NCBI GenBank assembly: GCA_024278775.1
Contig: JAJRSP010000100.1
Location: 1 to 28,915, forward strand
DNA length: 28,915 bases
Reading direction: 5' to 3'
Source: Planctomycetota bacterium
Lineage (GTDB): Bacteria > Planctomycetota > Phycisphaerae > UBA1845
Shown: piece by piece, positions 1-8,600 of the stretch
Numbering within the stretch: the stretch's first letter is position 1
How the letters are laid out: each line of letters begins with the position of its first letter
Program-made: the position numbers and the translations under genes
Notes under the pieces: generated by a model
What the model saw: the letters and a program-made list of their open reading frames with translations, nothing else
Told to the model about the DNA's origin: nothing
Databases searched by the model: none

Positions 1-623
1 GGGTGGTGGCGGCCTGGCCAACAAAATGCCCGATACGTGTGTTTGTGGGGCTGTTGTTGTCGATGATAGCGGCGGTGACCTTATTCTTTGTGTTGGGGCG
101 TTATCGACTGCCTCTGGTGCCGGTGTTGGTGCCGTTGGCGGCGTATGGCGTGGTGCGTGGTGTCGATTGGGTTCGGACTGGGGAATGGCGAAAGGCGTGC
201 CGCGGTGCGGCGGTTGCAGTGCCCCTGGCCTTGCTTTCTAACTTGCCCGTGCATGGCGAGGGACGGTTGAACGCGTTGGCAGCGATGAACGCGGGGGTGG
301 CGTTGGCGCAGATGGGCGAGGTGGCCGAGGCGGTAACACTTTTTGAGCAGGCGGTTGCGGCGCATCCGGAGTCTATCGAGGCGCACTATAACCTGGCTAT
401 GGCGTTGGCCGAAACGGGACGATACGAGGAGGCGATACCGCATTACCGGAGGACGTTGGCCGGGGCACCGACGCTGCCCGGTGCGGAGTTCAATCTGGGG
501 GTGGCATTGGAACACGCGCGGGAGACAGCGGAAGCGTTAACACATTACGAAGCTGCGGTTGCGCAAGACTCGGAGGATGCAGCCGCTCGCCAAGCGGTAG
601 TACGTCTACGCCGTCTACGGTAG
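1..623 (+). CDS. C-terminal part of a polytopic membrane protein with TPR repeats (5' partial)
   Basis: The reading frame is open to the left edge, so only the C-terminal part, about 206 residues, is present. It begins with hydrophobic stretches (about residues 13-33, 35-50 and 67-80) around the motif GRYRLPLVPVL. That motif resembles the last membrane segment of GT39/PMT-type and O-antigen-ligase-like glycosyltransferases. A hydrophilic C-terminal region of about three tetratricopeptide repeats follows (residues 90-200), with the usual alternation of small and aromatic residues. In the family the membrane part handles a lipid-linked sugar and the TPR tail mediates protein contact. The truncation prevents a firm family call. 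The stop codon lies 95 bases before the ClC gene on the same strand. TPR content is clear; the glycosyltransferase assignment is tentative. Confidence 0.6.
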   Translation, partial: VVAAWPTKCPIRVFVGLLLSMIAAVTLFFVLGRYRLPLVPVLVPLAAYGVVRGVDWVRTGEWRKACRGAAVAVPLALLSNLPVHGEGRLNALAAMNAGVALAQMGEVAEAVTLFEQAVAAHPESIEAHYNLAMALAETGRYEEAIPHYRRTLAGAPTLPGAEFNLGVALEHARETAEALTHYEAAVAQDSEDAAARQAVVRLRRLR

Positions 624-718
624 TGGGTAATGGGTTTGAATGGTCGCAGCGAGTTGTCACGTGCGACCTGTGTGGTTAGGTTGATCTGCTTTCGCCTTAC
701 CAGGAGTTGAGATAGACG

Positions 719-2557
719 TTGAATTCAAGCGAGGCATCATCCAGCGGCGGTCAGGGGCTTAGGGTTCGTTTCATCCGAATGTTGCAACGATCGGGATTGA
801 AGGAAGAGTATTTCCTCATTCTCCTTTCGATTCTGATTGGTGCGACGACGGGCATTTTCGCGCACCTGTTTTTTCGTCTTATTGAGTACGCTCGGGCGGT
901 GGCTTTCGGGAACGGTAGTGCGCACGATCCTTTTGGTCCTCTCGGTTTGTACGGGCATCGTTGGTGGATGCTTGTGGTGCTGCCGGCGGTCGGGGCGCTG
1001 CTGGTTGGCTATATCACGCGTTTCTTTGCGCGTGAGGCCAAAGGGCACGGCGTGCCCGAGGTGATGGACGCGATTTATCGTCAGGGTTCGCTCATTCGCC
1101 CACGTGTGGCCGGTGCCAAGGCCGTAGCGAGTGCGTTGACGATTGGTTCGGGTGGATCCGCCGGTACTGAGGGTCCCATTATCCAAATCGGAGCCGCGAT
1201 CGGGAGTAGTCTCGGACAGTTTTTCCACATTCCGCGTCAACAGATGAGTGTGGTTGTGGCGTGTGGCGTGTCGGCCGGTATCGGTGCCATTTTTAATGCG
1301 CCGATTGCGGGCGTCATGTTTGCGTTGGAGATTTTTCTCAAAGATTTTTCATTTCGTACGTTCTCACCGGTGGTGTTTTCCAGCGTGATTAGTTGTTCGA
1401 TTATGCATGCCATGCTCGGAGAGGATGTGGCGTTGTTTGAAGTCGGTGCGCTTCGTGAGGGTGGTTACCTTTTTGTTGCGAGTGAGTTGCCGTTTTTTTC
1501 CGCGCTCGGCGTGTTGTGTGCGGTGGCGGCCGTCGCGTTTACAAAGACTTTGTACTACACGGAGGATCTGGCCGACCGTTTGCGGTGTCCGGAGCCCTTC
1601 AAACCGGTGATCGGTGCCATCGGTCTTGGCGTGTGCGGCGTGTTGTACATGTTATGGGGCAGTTCACGAGAGATGCCGATGTTTTTTGGCAACGGGTATC
1701 CTGCTATTGAAGCCACCTTAAGCCATGAACTGTTATCGATGAGCGTGGGATTTCTATTGGCGTTGTATGCGCTGAAAATGTTAGCGACATGCTTCACGCT
1801 CGGCTCCGGTGGATCGGGTGGCGTGTTTGCCCCGTCATTGTTAATGGGGGCGGCGATGGGTGGTGCCTTTGGGCTTGCGCTTCATGCGGTGGGTCTTACG
1901 GCCGAGAGCAGCATCACGGCGTATGCGCTGGTGGGGATGGCCGCGCTCGTCGCCGGTACGACGCATGCCCCGCTCACGTCGATCGTCATTTTGTATGAAA
2001 TCACGCGCGAGCCGAAAGTGATACTGCCGGTCATGTTTGCCGCGATTATTGCGACAGCCGGCGCGCGTCTGCTGATGCCGGACAGTATCTACACGCTGAA
2101 ACTCAGGCGGCGTGGAGTGCGCGTCGGCTCGATGAGTGACATGACCATCCTGCGACGGATCAGCGTCGATGATGTGGAGCATCAGGCGGTGTTGTTCTTT
2201 CAATCCGACGATCCCCTACAGAAGCTGATCGATCAGGCCAGTGCGAGCGAAGCCGTTGATTTTGTGGTGGTTGACGAACATGGAGCCTATCAGGGGTTGG
2301 TGACGGGTAAGGATGTGCGTACGGCCTTGTTGGAACCCGAGGCGGTTTCACTGCTATTGGTCGGGGAGTTGTTGCGGCCGGGCGTACCCACGGTGACGGT
2401 ACACGAGACGTTGGATGTGGTGTTGGATCGTCTCGCTCATCACGATGTCGCATCTCTACCGGTCGTGTCGCCGGATGATGCGACGCGCGTCATTGGGTTA
2501 CTAAGCCGTCAAGCCGTGATCCAGCGTTACCAGGAAGAGCTTGAACGACAGGTCTGA
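719..2557 (+). CDS. ClC-family chloride channel/transporter with two CBS domains
   Basis: This 612-residue inner-membrane protein moves chloride. The membrane part (about residues 28-455) carries the ClC signatures: GHGVP at 109-113 in place of GSGIP, GTEGP at 149-153 with the gating glutamate E151, NAPIAG at 193-198, and GSGGSGGVFAP at 362-372. Tyr458 in SIYT fits the inner-gate tyrosine. A pair of CBS domains (about 473-537 and 548-605) forms the cytoplasmic regulatory tail, which in the family often binds adenine nucleotides. The position matching the internal proton glutamate (E203 of E. coli ClcA) is Ile205. Channel-like or weakly proton-coupled behaviour is therefore possible. The start is a TTG preceded by AGGAG at 702-706, 12 bases upstream. 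No partner gene adjoins it, and a long gene-free stretch follows. Confidence 0.95.
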   Translation: MNSSEASSSGGQGLRVRFIRMLQRSGLKEEYFLILLSILIGATTGIFAHLFFRLIEYARAVAFGNGSAHDPFGPLGLYGHRWWMLVVLPAVGALLVGYITRFFAREAKGHGVPEVMDAIYRQGSLIRPRVAGAKAVASALTIGSGGSAGTEGPIIQIGAAIGSSLGQFFHIPRQQMSVVVACGVSAGIGAIFNAPIAGVMFALEIFLKDFSFRTFSPVVFSSVISCSIMHAMLGEDVALFEVGALREGGYLFVASELPFFSALGVLCAVAAVAFTKTLYYTEDLADRLRCPEPFKPVIGAIGLGVCGVLYMLWGSSREMPMFFGNGYPAIEATLSHELLSMSVGFLLALYALKMLATCFTLGSGGSGGVFAPSLLMGAAMGGAFGLALHAVGLTAESSITAYALVGMAALVAGTTHAPLTSIVILYEITREPKVILPVMFAAIIATAGARLLMPDSIYTLKLRRRGVRVGSMSDMTILRRISVDDVEHQAVLFFQSDDPLQKLIDQASASEAVDFVVVDEHGAYQGLVTGKDVRTALLEPEAVSLLLVGELLRPGVPTVTVHETLDVVLDRLAHHDVASLPVVSPDDATRVIGLLSRQAVIQRYQEELERQV

Positions 2558-2970
2558 TGATGGTCGGTAGACTAGCTGTTCAATGACATGGAATAGGAGT
2601 TTTGGGTTGGATATGCGATGGTTTGAGCGGTAGTTCAGGGCGTCTACCTACCTTAACATACAATGAGACCGCGTAATAAGGTCATTTGTTATAAAGACGA
2701 GCGCCCAAACGTGACGTGGTTTTCGTGACGCAGTTGCAAACATAAGAGGTTAAGAAAACACAAGATGGTGGGCGACAAGCCAATGGTACCAGGTGTCGCT
2801 TTCCGGTTGGTCTGTGGTGGGTGTTGATGTACCATTTCTAACGAAGATCGAAGCTGCGCTGGCTATGTGAACAACTTTCAGAAAGGTAAACTTTTGGTGC
2901 GAATGCACTAAAGATATAGAGTCTTGGCAACTAGAAATACTTATATTTGATAATGTGGGAAGGTTTTTCG

Positions 2971-3000
2971 TTGACACCGAGCGTAACGTCGAGGTAATAT
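2971..3000 (+). promoter_or_regulatory. Sigma-70-type promoter, TTGACA-N18-TAATAT
   Basis: A perfect TTGACA (2971-2976) is followed after 18 bases by TAATAT (2995-3000), which matches four of six positions of the -10 consensus. Transcription would start near 3007. No plus-strand protein gene lies downstream, so the promoter points to a non-coding transcript. Confidence 0.5.
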
Positions 3001-3006
3001 GCGTTT

Positions 3007-3210
3007 TGACGCTGAGGCCATCGAAGATGAGGTTAGCTCTTCGACGGTGTTTGCCGCGCGTTGAGTCGACGGCGTGTTCTATTGCTAGGCGCGCAGTGCT
3101 GCGGAGGTAGCGATCGAACGCCTGCGACGAAAAGAGAGGAATTCCTGGGAGGGGACGAAAACGTCCGGCGTCGAGCCATTATGGCTACGGCGCCGGGCGT
3201 TTCTCTTTTA
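3007..3210 (+). ncRNA. Candidate structured small RNA of about 200 nt
   Basis: The stretch lies between the promoter at 2971-3000 and a terminator-like hairpin ending near 3209. A perfect 7-bp hairpin pairs TCGAAGA (3021-3027) with TCTTCGA (3038-3044). AAAAGAGA (3130-3137) is fully complementary to TCTCTTTT (3202-3209), so the 3' third could fold into a closed domain around the inner hairpin. No convincing protein is encoded, and I could not match it to tmRNA, SRP RNA, RNase P, 6S RNA or a known riboswitch class by eye. A small RNA is an inference from promoter, structure and terminator; the ends are approximate. Confidence 0.35.
3159..3209 (+). terminator. Strong hairpin with U-rich tail, probably bidirectional terminator
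   Basis: A long stem pairs 3159-3177 with 3183-3202 around a 5-base loop (ATTAT), with only G-U wobbles and one bulge. It is followed by TTTCTCTTTT. Read on the minus strand the same hairpin is followed by GTTTTCG, so it could also end transcripts of the dehydrogenase gene that stops at 3343. A competing hairpin, GGACG-AAAA-CGTCC (3153-3166), uses part of the left arm. Confidence 0.6.
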
Positions 3211-3342
3211 GACGGCTTTTTGTTTTCGATGACATTCTGTTTTCGATGGCATTCTGGGTGATTCGTCGTTTCGGTCATTGGTTGTTTTGTGGATGTCCTT
3301 TGATGTGCGTGTCACCGATGAAGATGAAAAACCGATCTTGTT

Positions 3343-4230
3343 CTATTCGTCGCAGCTGGATAACCGTTCGAGTGTTTTGACTAACGCCTGCGTTCCCTGA
3401 CGTCCTTCACCGGCGGCTTGATTGACCGCGAGAAGCTGCGTGACGAGACCGGTTCCCGGAAGGGGGACGTGTTGTTGGGCGGCCGTGTGCAACGCAATGC
3501 GCAAATCTTTTTGTTGCAGATCAATCATAAACATAGGATCGAAATCGCGTTGGATCATCCGTGTGCCGAGGTTGTCGAGCGCCCACGAGCCGGCCGCCCC
3601 GACGGAAACGGCTTGAAGCATGACCGCCGGATCAAGACCCACTTTTTTGGCAAACACGATCGCTTCGCTGACCCCGAGCAGGTTCATGCCGCAGAGAATC
3701 TGATTGCAAATCTTGGTGAGCTGGCCGGTTCCGACGGGTCCGCAGTGAACGACAGATGCTCCGACCACATCGAAGATGCACCGGGCGCGTTCGACGTGCT
3801 CCGTATCTCCACCGACCATGATGGCCAGCGTGCCCGCTTTGGCGCCGTTGCCGCCACCGGATACCGGTGCGTCGAGAAACGCGCCGCCACGTTCGATCAC
3901 GGATTGGTTGACGCGGCGTGCCGTTTCCGGAGCGACGGTTGACATGTCGATGCAAAGTGTTCCCGGTTTGAGTTGTTGGCATACGCCGGCGTCGCCCCAA
4001 TAGATTTCTTCGACATCGGGTGAGTCACTTACGATGGATAGTACAACGTCAACTTCCTTCGCAAGGGTGGCTGGCGATTCGCACAGTGAGGCACCCCGGC
4101 GCACCAGCGCGTCGGCTTTGGACATCGTGCGCGCGTACACACTAAGCTGGAATCCGGCGTTGAGCAGGTGGTGCGCCATGGGTTCTCCCATGATGCCGGT
4201 ACCGATGAATCCGATTCGTTGTGTTACCAT
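3343..4230 (-). CDS. NAD(P)-dependent beta-hydroxyacid dehydrogenase (3-hydroxyisobutyrate dehydrogenase family)
   Basis: The 295-residue length fits the HIBADH / tartronate semialdehyde reductase family, whose cytoplasmic members oxidise or reduce short beta-hydroxyacids. The Rossmann motif GTGIMGEPM sits at about 10-18. The substrate-binding DAPVSGG is at 120-126. The catalytic-lysine segment GTGQLTKICNQ is at 167-177, with K173 as the presumed catalytic base and N176 nearby. The C-terminal all-helical dimerisation domain is complete. Substrate cannot be read from the sequence: 3-hydroxyisobutyrate, tartronate semialdehyde and succinic-semialdehyde-type substrates are all possible. The gene starts 105 bases after citrate synthase on the same strand, with no clear terminator between them, so the two may be cotranscribed. 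The Shine-Dalgarno is weak. Confidence 0.9.
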   Translation of the reverse strand: MVTQRIGFIGTGIMGEPMAHHLLNAGFQLSVYARTMSKADALVRRGASLCESPATLAKEVDVVLSIVSDSPDVEEIYWGDAGVCQQLKPGTLCIDMSTVAPETARRVNQSVIERGGAFLDAPVSGGGNGAKAGTLAIMVGGDTEHVERARCIFDVVGASVVHCGPVGTGQLTKICNQILCGMNLLGVSEAIVFAKKVGLDPAVMLQAVSVGAAGSWALDNLGTRMIQRDFDPMFMIDLQQKDLRIALHTAAQQHVPLPGTGLVTQLLAVNQAAGEGRQGTQALVKTLERLSSCDE

Positions 4231-4335
4231 GATGATCTCAACCGTTTGTGGTGTTTGCGCAGGGGCGGGCCAGGCTGCCGATACCGTGCGGAAGGCAGAC
4301 CCGGAAGAAGAGGGAGCGCGCCGGGTGGCGTACCG

Positions 4336-5466
4336 CTACCGTTGTTCGACAGGCAGATAGGGTTGGTTGTGTACACCGACATACTTTTGAGTGGGTCGGA
4401 AGATACGGTTGCCCTGCACCTGTTCGAGCCAATGGGCGAGCCAGCCCGCGACGCGCGACATGCCGAATATCGGCGTGAAGCAATCACGCGGGATACCCAA
4501 CTCGCTGTAGACGATGCCGGAGAAGAAATCGACATTGGGCCAGATGCCTTTTTCGGCGTAGTGTTCGGCCACCACTTTCTCAATCTCGAGTGCGATCTGG
4601 AAATGTGGTTTGTCGGTTCGCTTGATGAGCGCTTCGGCGTATTTTTTGAGTATGGTTGCGCGCGGGTCCATCGTTTTGTACACCCGGTGACCAAAGCCGG
4701 GAATCTTGATTTTCTTGGCGATCATCTCTTCGATGTACGGGCGTGCTTTTTCAACCGTGCCGATGGTGTCGAGGAGGGCCATGACGTCTTCGTTGGCACC
4801 GCCATGCAGCGGTCCGGAGAGCGCGCCTAAGGCCGAGCTGACCACGGTGTAGGGATCCGCCCCGGTGGAAGCCACCACGCGTCCCGAGAACGTCGAGGCG
4901 TTCATCGTGTGGTCTGCGTGTAGGATCAGGCAGACGCCCAAGATACGTTCATGGTCCGGGTCCGGGTCTTCTCCGTTAATCATATAGAGGAAGTTGCCGA
5001 CGAAGCTCAGGTCTTTGCGCGGCGGGATGTATTCGTCACCACAACGTAACCTCTGGAACGCGGCCACGACGCTGGCGGTCTTGGAAATCAGACGGCGACA
5101 AGCGGTGTCGCGGGCGGCCGCGTTGAGGTCGTGCCGGTTGGGGTAAAACATGCCGATGGCGGCTACGGCCGCCTGCAGGGCGTCCATCGGGTGGCCGTGC
5201 TCCGGAAGGCATTTCATCAGGTCGACAATACGGAACTTGAGCGGGTGGGCCTCTGTCAGGTCGGCACTGAACGACGCCAGTTGGTCCGCGGTCGGCAGCT
5301 TTCCGTAGAGGAGGAGGTAGGCTGTCTCCTCAAAGGTGCTGTGCTCGGCCAGGAGTGCGACATCAATCCCTCGATATTCGAGTTTACCGGCTTGGCCATC
5401 GACAAAACTGACTCCAGACTCAGCAATGGGGATACCTTCTAGCCCTGGAACCACATCAACACTCAT
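4336..5466 (-). CDS. gltA: Citrate synthase, short (CitZ-like) form
   Basis: Condenses oxaloacetate and acetyl-CoA to citrate at the entry to the TCA cycle, in the cytoplasm. The 376 residues match the short citrate synthase / 2-methylcitrate synthase group rather than the roughly 430-residue NADH-regulated enterobacterial form. Active-site elements are intact: HADH at 183-186, GPLHGGAN with catalytic H221, GFGHRVY with H260, R270 in DPRA, and D313 in VDFFSG. The open frame extends upstream to 5700, but that extension is basic, low in complexity and overlaps the RND gene. ATG 5466 is chosen because AAGGAG lies 8 bases before it and the protein then starts at the usual family position. A 2-methylcitrate synthase activity cannot be excluded. 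It follows the RND pump gene by 142 bases. Confidence 0.95.
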   Translation of the reverse strand: MSVDVVPGLEGIPIAESGVSFVDGQAGKLEYRGIDVALLAEHSTFEETAYLLLYGKLPTADQLASFSADLTEAHPLKFRIVDLMKCLPEHGHPMDALQAAVAAIGMFYPNRHDLNAAARDTACRRLISKTASVVAAFQRLRCGDEYIPPRKDLSFVGNFLYMINGEDPDPDHERILGVCLILHADHTMNASTFSGRVVASTGADPYTVVSSALGALSGPLHGGANEDVMALLDTIGTVEKARPYIEEMIAKKIKIPGFGHRVYKTMDPRATILKKYAEALIKRTDKPHFQIALEIEKVVAEHYAEKGIWPNVDFFSGIVYSELGIPRDCFTPIFGMSRVAGWLAHWLEQVQGNRIFRPTQKYVGVHNQPYLPVEQR

Positions 5467-5474
5467 CACACACA

Positions 5475-5480
5475 CTCCTT
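5475..5480 (-). promoter_or_regulatory. Ribosome binding site fixing the citrate synthase start
   Basis: AAGGAG on the minus strand, 8 bases before ATG 5466, decides this start over upstream codons in the same open frame. Confidence 0.8.
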
Positions 5481-5608
5481 CATCAGGTTTTGAGGCTACA
5501 GCGGTGGTTGATTCCTCATACAACTCACAGGATACCATCCTGGCACGAGGCGGTCCAGTTTTGGCACCGCCTGTGGATAACTGTCGTGGAAACTGGTGGC
5601 GTGTTCGC

Positions 5609-8600
5609 CTAGACGTGGGGAGAACGAGGCGAAGCCGAAGACGCGACGAGTGATCCGGAATACGTCGATCGTGTCGGGGAGTGGGCTGTTTTTGAATCAA
5701 GCCACTGCTGAATGTCGAACACGATCATCAGGGCGGAGGGTACGACCACCAGTGTGAAGATAGTGGAAATAAGCAGCCCGCCCAAGACGACGCTACCGAG
5801 TCCGCGGTAGAGCTCGCTACCCGCCCCGGGCATGACGACGAGTGGGAACATTCCGAACACGGAGGTCATCGCGCTCATGATGATCGGACGGGTTCTGGTT
5901 TCGACACTACGTCGGACCGCTTCTTTTGCGGCCAGGTGATCCAGACGCATGTAAGTGAGGGACTGGTGTACGATCAGAATGGCATTGTTCACGACGATAC
6001 CGATGAGGATCACGAAGCCCAGCATGGTTAAGACGTCGAGCTGCTGGATGGGAGCGCTGACGTTGTAGAAGCTGAACTCGTGGACGATTCGTAGTGCGAG
6101 AAAGCCGCCGACCGCGGCCAGCGGCACGGAAAACATGATGACGAACGGATACAAGAACGACTCAAACAGGGCGGCCATCAGGAGATAGGTGACCAACAGC
6201 GCCAGAATCGCACGTGACTGAAACAGCATCACGGCGAAGTCCACATTGAAGGCGAGCGCGTACAGCACGAGCACGATAATCGCCAGCATGGAAATCCTAA
6301 GACTGGTGGGTGCCCCTACGGCTATGCTGAGCGCCACGCCACCGGCGATGATGATGCCGAGCCAGATCAACAGGGAGAGTGGGGTTGAGAGTCCGAAGAG
6401 GCTTGGGTGATTGAGCAGGCCGGAAAAATCTCCGAGCAGTGCCCGTTGCGTTTGGGTGAGCTTGTCGGCCGACCCGGCGAGCGAGGTGATGACGGTGTCG
6501 GCTATCTGCCCCGAGCCTCGTAGCGGGGCAATCACATCATCTTCGAGTTCTCGCATGGTGGCCTGAAGGGGCACGCCCGGTTTGGGGTGTACCGTCAGCG
6601 TGACGGCGCTCATTTGCTCGATCCGACTGATCTGCTGCGGGGCGGTGGTCTGCTGGAAGCGGACGGCCGCGGATAGGGGTACGATGTGGCCGGAAGGCGT
6701 GAAGATCGGGGTTTGTTCGATATCTCGGGTTGAGGCGTTTTTTGCCCGCGCGACTTTGATCACCATATCAATTTTGTCGCCGCGGTCGTTAAATTCTCCG
6801 ACGAAGGCCCCGTCGATACAGGCACGCACGACAAAGCCAATGTCGCTCACGTCGAGTTGCAGGTCAGCGGCCTTGTCAGGGTCGGGGACGAGTTGGATCT
6901 CCGGTCGGCCGAGGTCAAAGCTGGGGGGTGACGATCGTGGTCGTTGGTAACCGGCTTGTTGGATTTTTCGGCGTATGGCTTGGGCGGCCACCACCACATC
7001 GGCGAGGCTGTCGCTACGCACCTGGACATCGACGGAGTTGCCGCCGCCGGAATCTCCGGAGCTGAACAATGATGACTGACTGAACATGGCGAAGACGCCG
7101 GGGAGGCGTGAGCCGGCGCGGTTCATCACATATTCGAGCGCTCGCACGTTGTTGGGGTCTTTCGAGGTGCCGCCCATGAAAGCGCCACCATCAAAGGAAA
7201 CGAAGAAGAAGTTTTCGATGGGTGGTGCCGGGACGACCCGGATGTCGTCACCTTTTTTCCCGAATCCGATGCGGACCGGTTTCAGTTGTGCGGCCGCTTC
7301 GGACCCGAGTTCGGCTTCCCAATAGGGTCGCAGGCCATCGTGCGGGTCATCGGGGTCGCCGTCTTCCACGATGTGGGCCATGCGTTGGAACTCATCGATG
7401 GAATAACCCGGTGGTGGCGCAAGAAAACCGAAGACCAGGTTTTTGTTGCCGGCCGGCATGTATTCCGTGTCGGGCATGAGCAGGTAGCTTCCGGCGATCG
7501 CCAACAGCGAGATGCCGCCTACGGTAACCAACCGCCGACCCACCCCCCGGTTGATCATGCCGACGAAAGCGCCGACTTGTTGTGCCAACCGCCAGGGTTT
7601 TTCTTCTCCGGAGGTTGCGCGGGAGGCGCGAAAATATTTGGCGGCCAGGGGGGGGATCACCAGAACGGACACGATGAGTGATAGGCCGACGGCTGATGAT
7701 ACGGCGATCGCGATATCTTTGAACAATTGACCGGCTTCGTCTTGGATTGTGATCACCGGGAGGAAAACGGCCATGGTGGTCAGGGTGCTGGCCAGAATGG
7801 CACCCCAGACTTCTTTGGTGCCGTCGAGCGCGGCCTGGGTTCGGGTTTTACCCATAGCACTGTGGCGGTAGATGTTCTCCAGGACGACGATGGCGTTATC
7901 GACGACCATGCCGACGGCGAAGGCGGTGCCGGCCAGGAGCACCACGTTGAGGCTTCGATCCGCTGCTATCACCACGAGCATCGTACCGATCACTGAAATC
8001 GGAATGGCCGCAGCGATGATGCCCGTGGCGCTGGTGCTTCGGAGAAAAAGAAGCAGCACGCCGACGGCCAACACCCCGCCGACTAAGATGTTCGTCAGGA
8101 CGAGGTTGATGGCACTCCAGATATAATCAGTCTCATCGTAGACCTGGGTCATTTCGAGTTTTAATCCCTTGCGGGTGAGGATTTCCCGATTGACCAGATC
8201 GACTTGAATCTTGAGGTTTTCCATCGCCTTGATGACATTGGCACCGGTTTCACGACGAGCCGGCATCGCGATGACGGGGCGGCCTTTGCTGCGTACGAAG
8301 CTGAACCGTTTTTTGAATCCGTCGGTGACCTTGGCTACATCGCCGATTTTGATCGCGCCGCCCGCGCGATAGGCGATCACGGTTTGTTCGATCGTTTGGA
8401 TCGAGTTGAATTCACCCAGGGTGCGGTAGGCGTAGTCGCGTTTTCCTGCGGCAATGGTGCCCGCAGAAATGTTGGTGTTTTGTCGGCGAACTGCGCTCTC
8501 CACTTCGCGAAGCGTCAGGCCGCGGGCAGCCAACTTGTACGGATCGATTTCGATTTGGACTTCGCGATCGCGGCCGCCATAGACCGACACTTCGCTGATG

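Larger units (their letters stand above)
2558..3342. other. Gene-free intergenic region between convergent genes
   Basis: The ClC gene and the minus-strand dehydrogenase converge on this 785-base stretch. The part at about 2640-2970 is noticeably richer in A+T than its surroundings. No reading frame in it has a credible start or recognisable protein. The right half holds a promoter (2971-3000), a structured stretch and a strong hairpin (3159-3202), described separately as a candidate small RNA. Confidence 0.7.

Noticed and set aside
3007..3210. Known RNA classes (6S, SRP, tmRNA, RNase P, cobalamin, glycine, SAM and c-di-GMP riboswitches)
   Set aside because: None of their conserved core sequences could be found by eye, and no plus-strand gene follows for a riboswitch to control.
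2750..3278. Short frames on both strands in the first intergenic region
   Set aside because: No ribosome sites, no family resemblance and odd composition; the DNA is better explained by promoter, RNA structure and terminator.
5467..5700. 78-codon N-terminal extension of citrate synthase
   Set aside because: The extension is basic and low in complexity, overlaps the RND gene end and lacks a ribosome site; ATG 5466 has a strong one.
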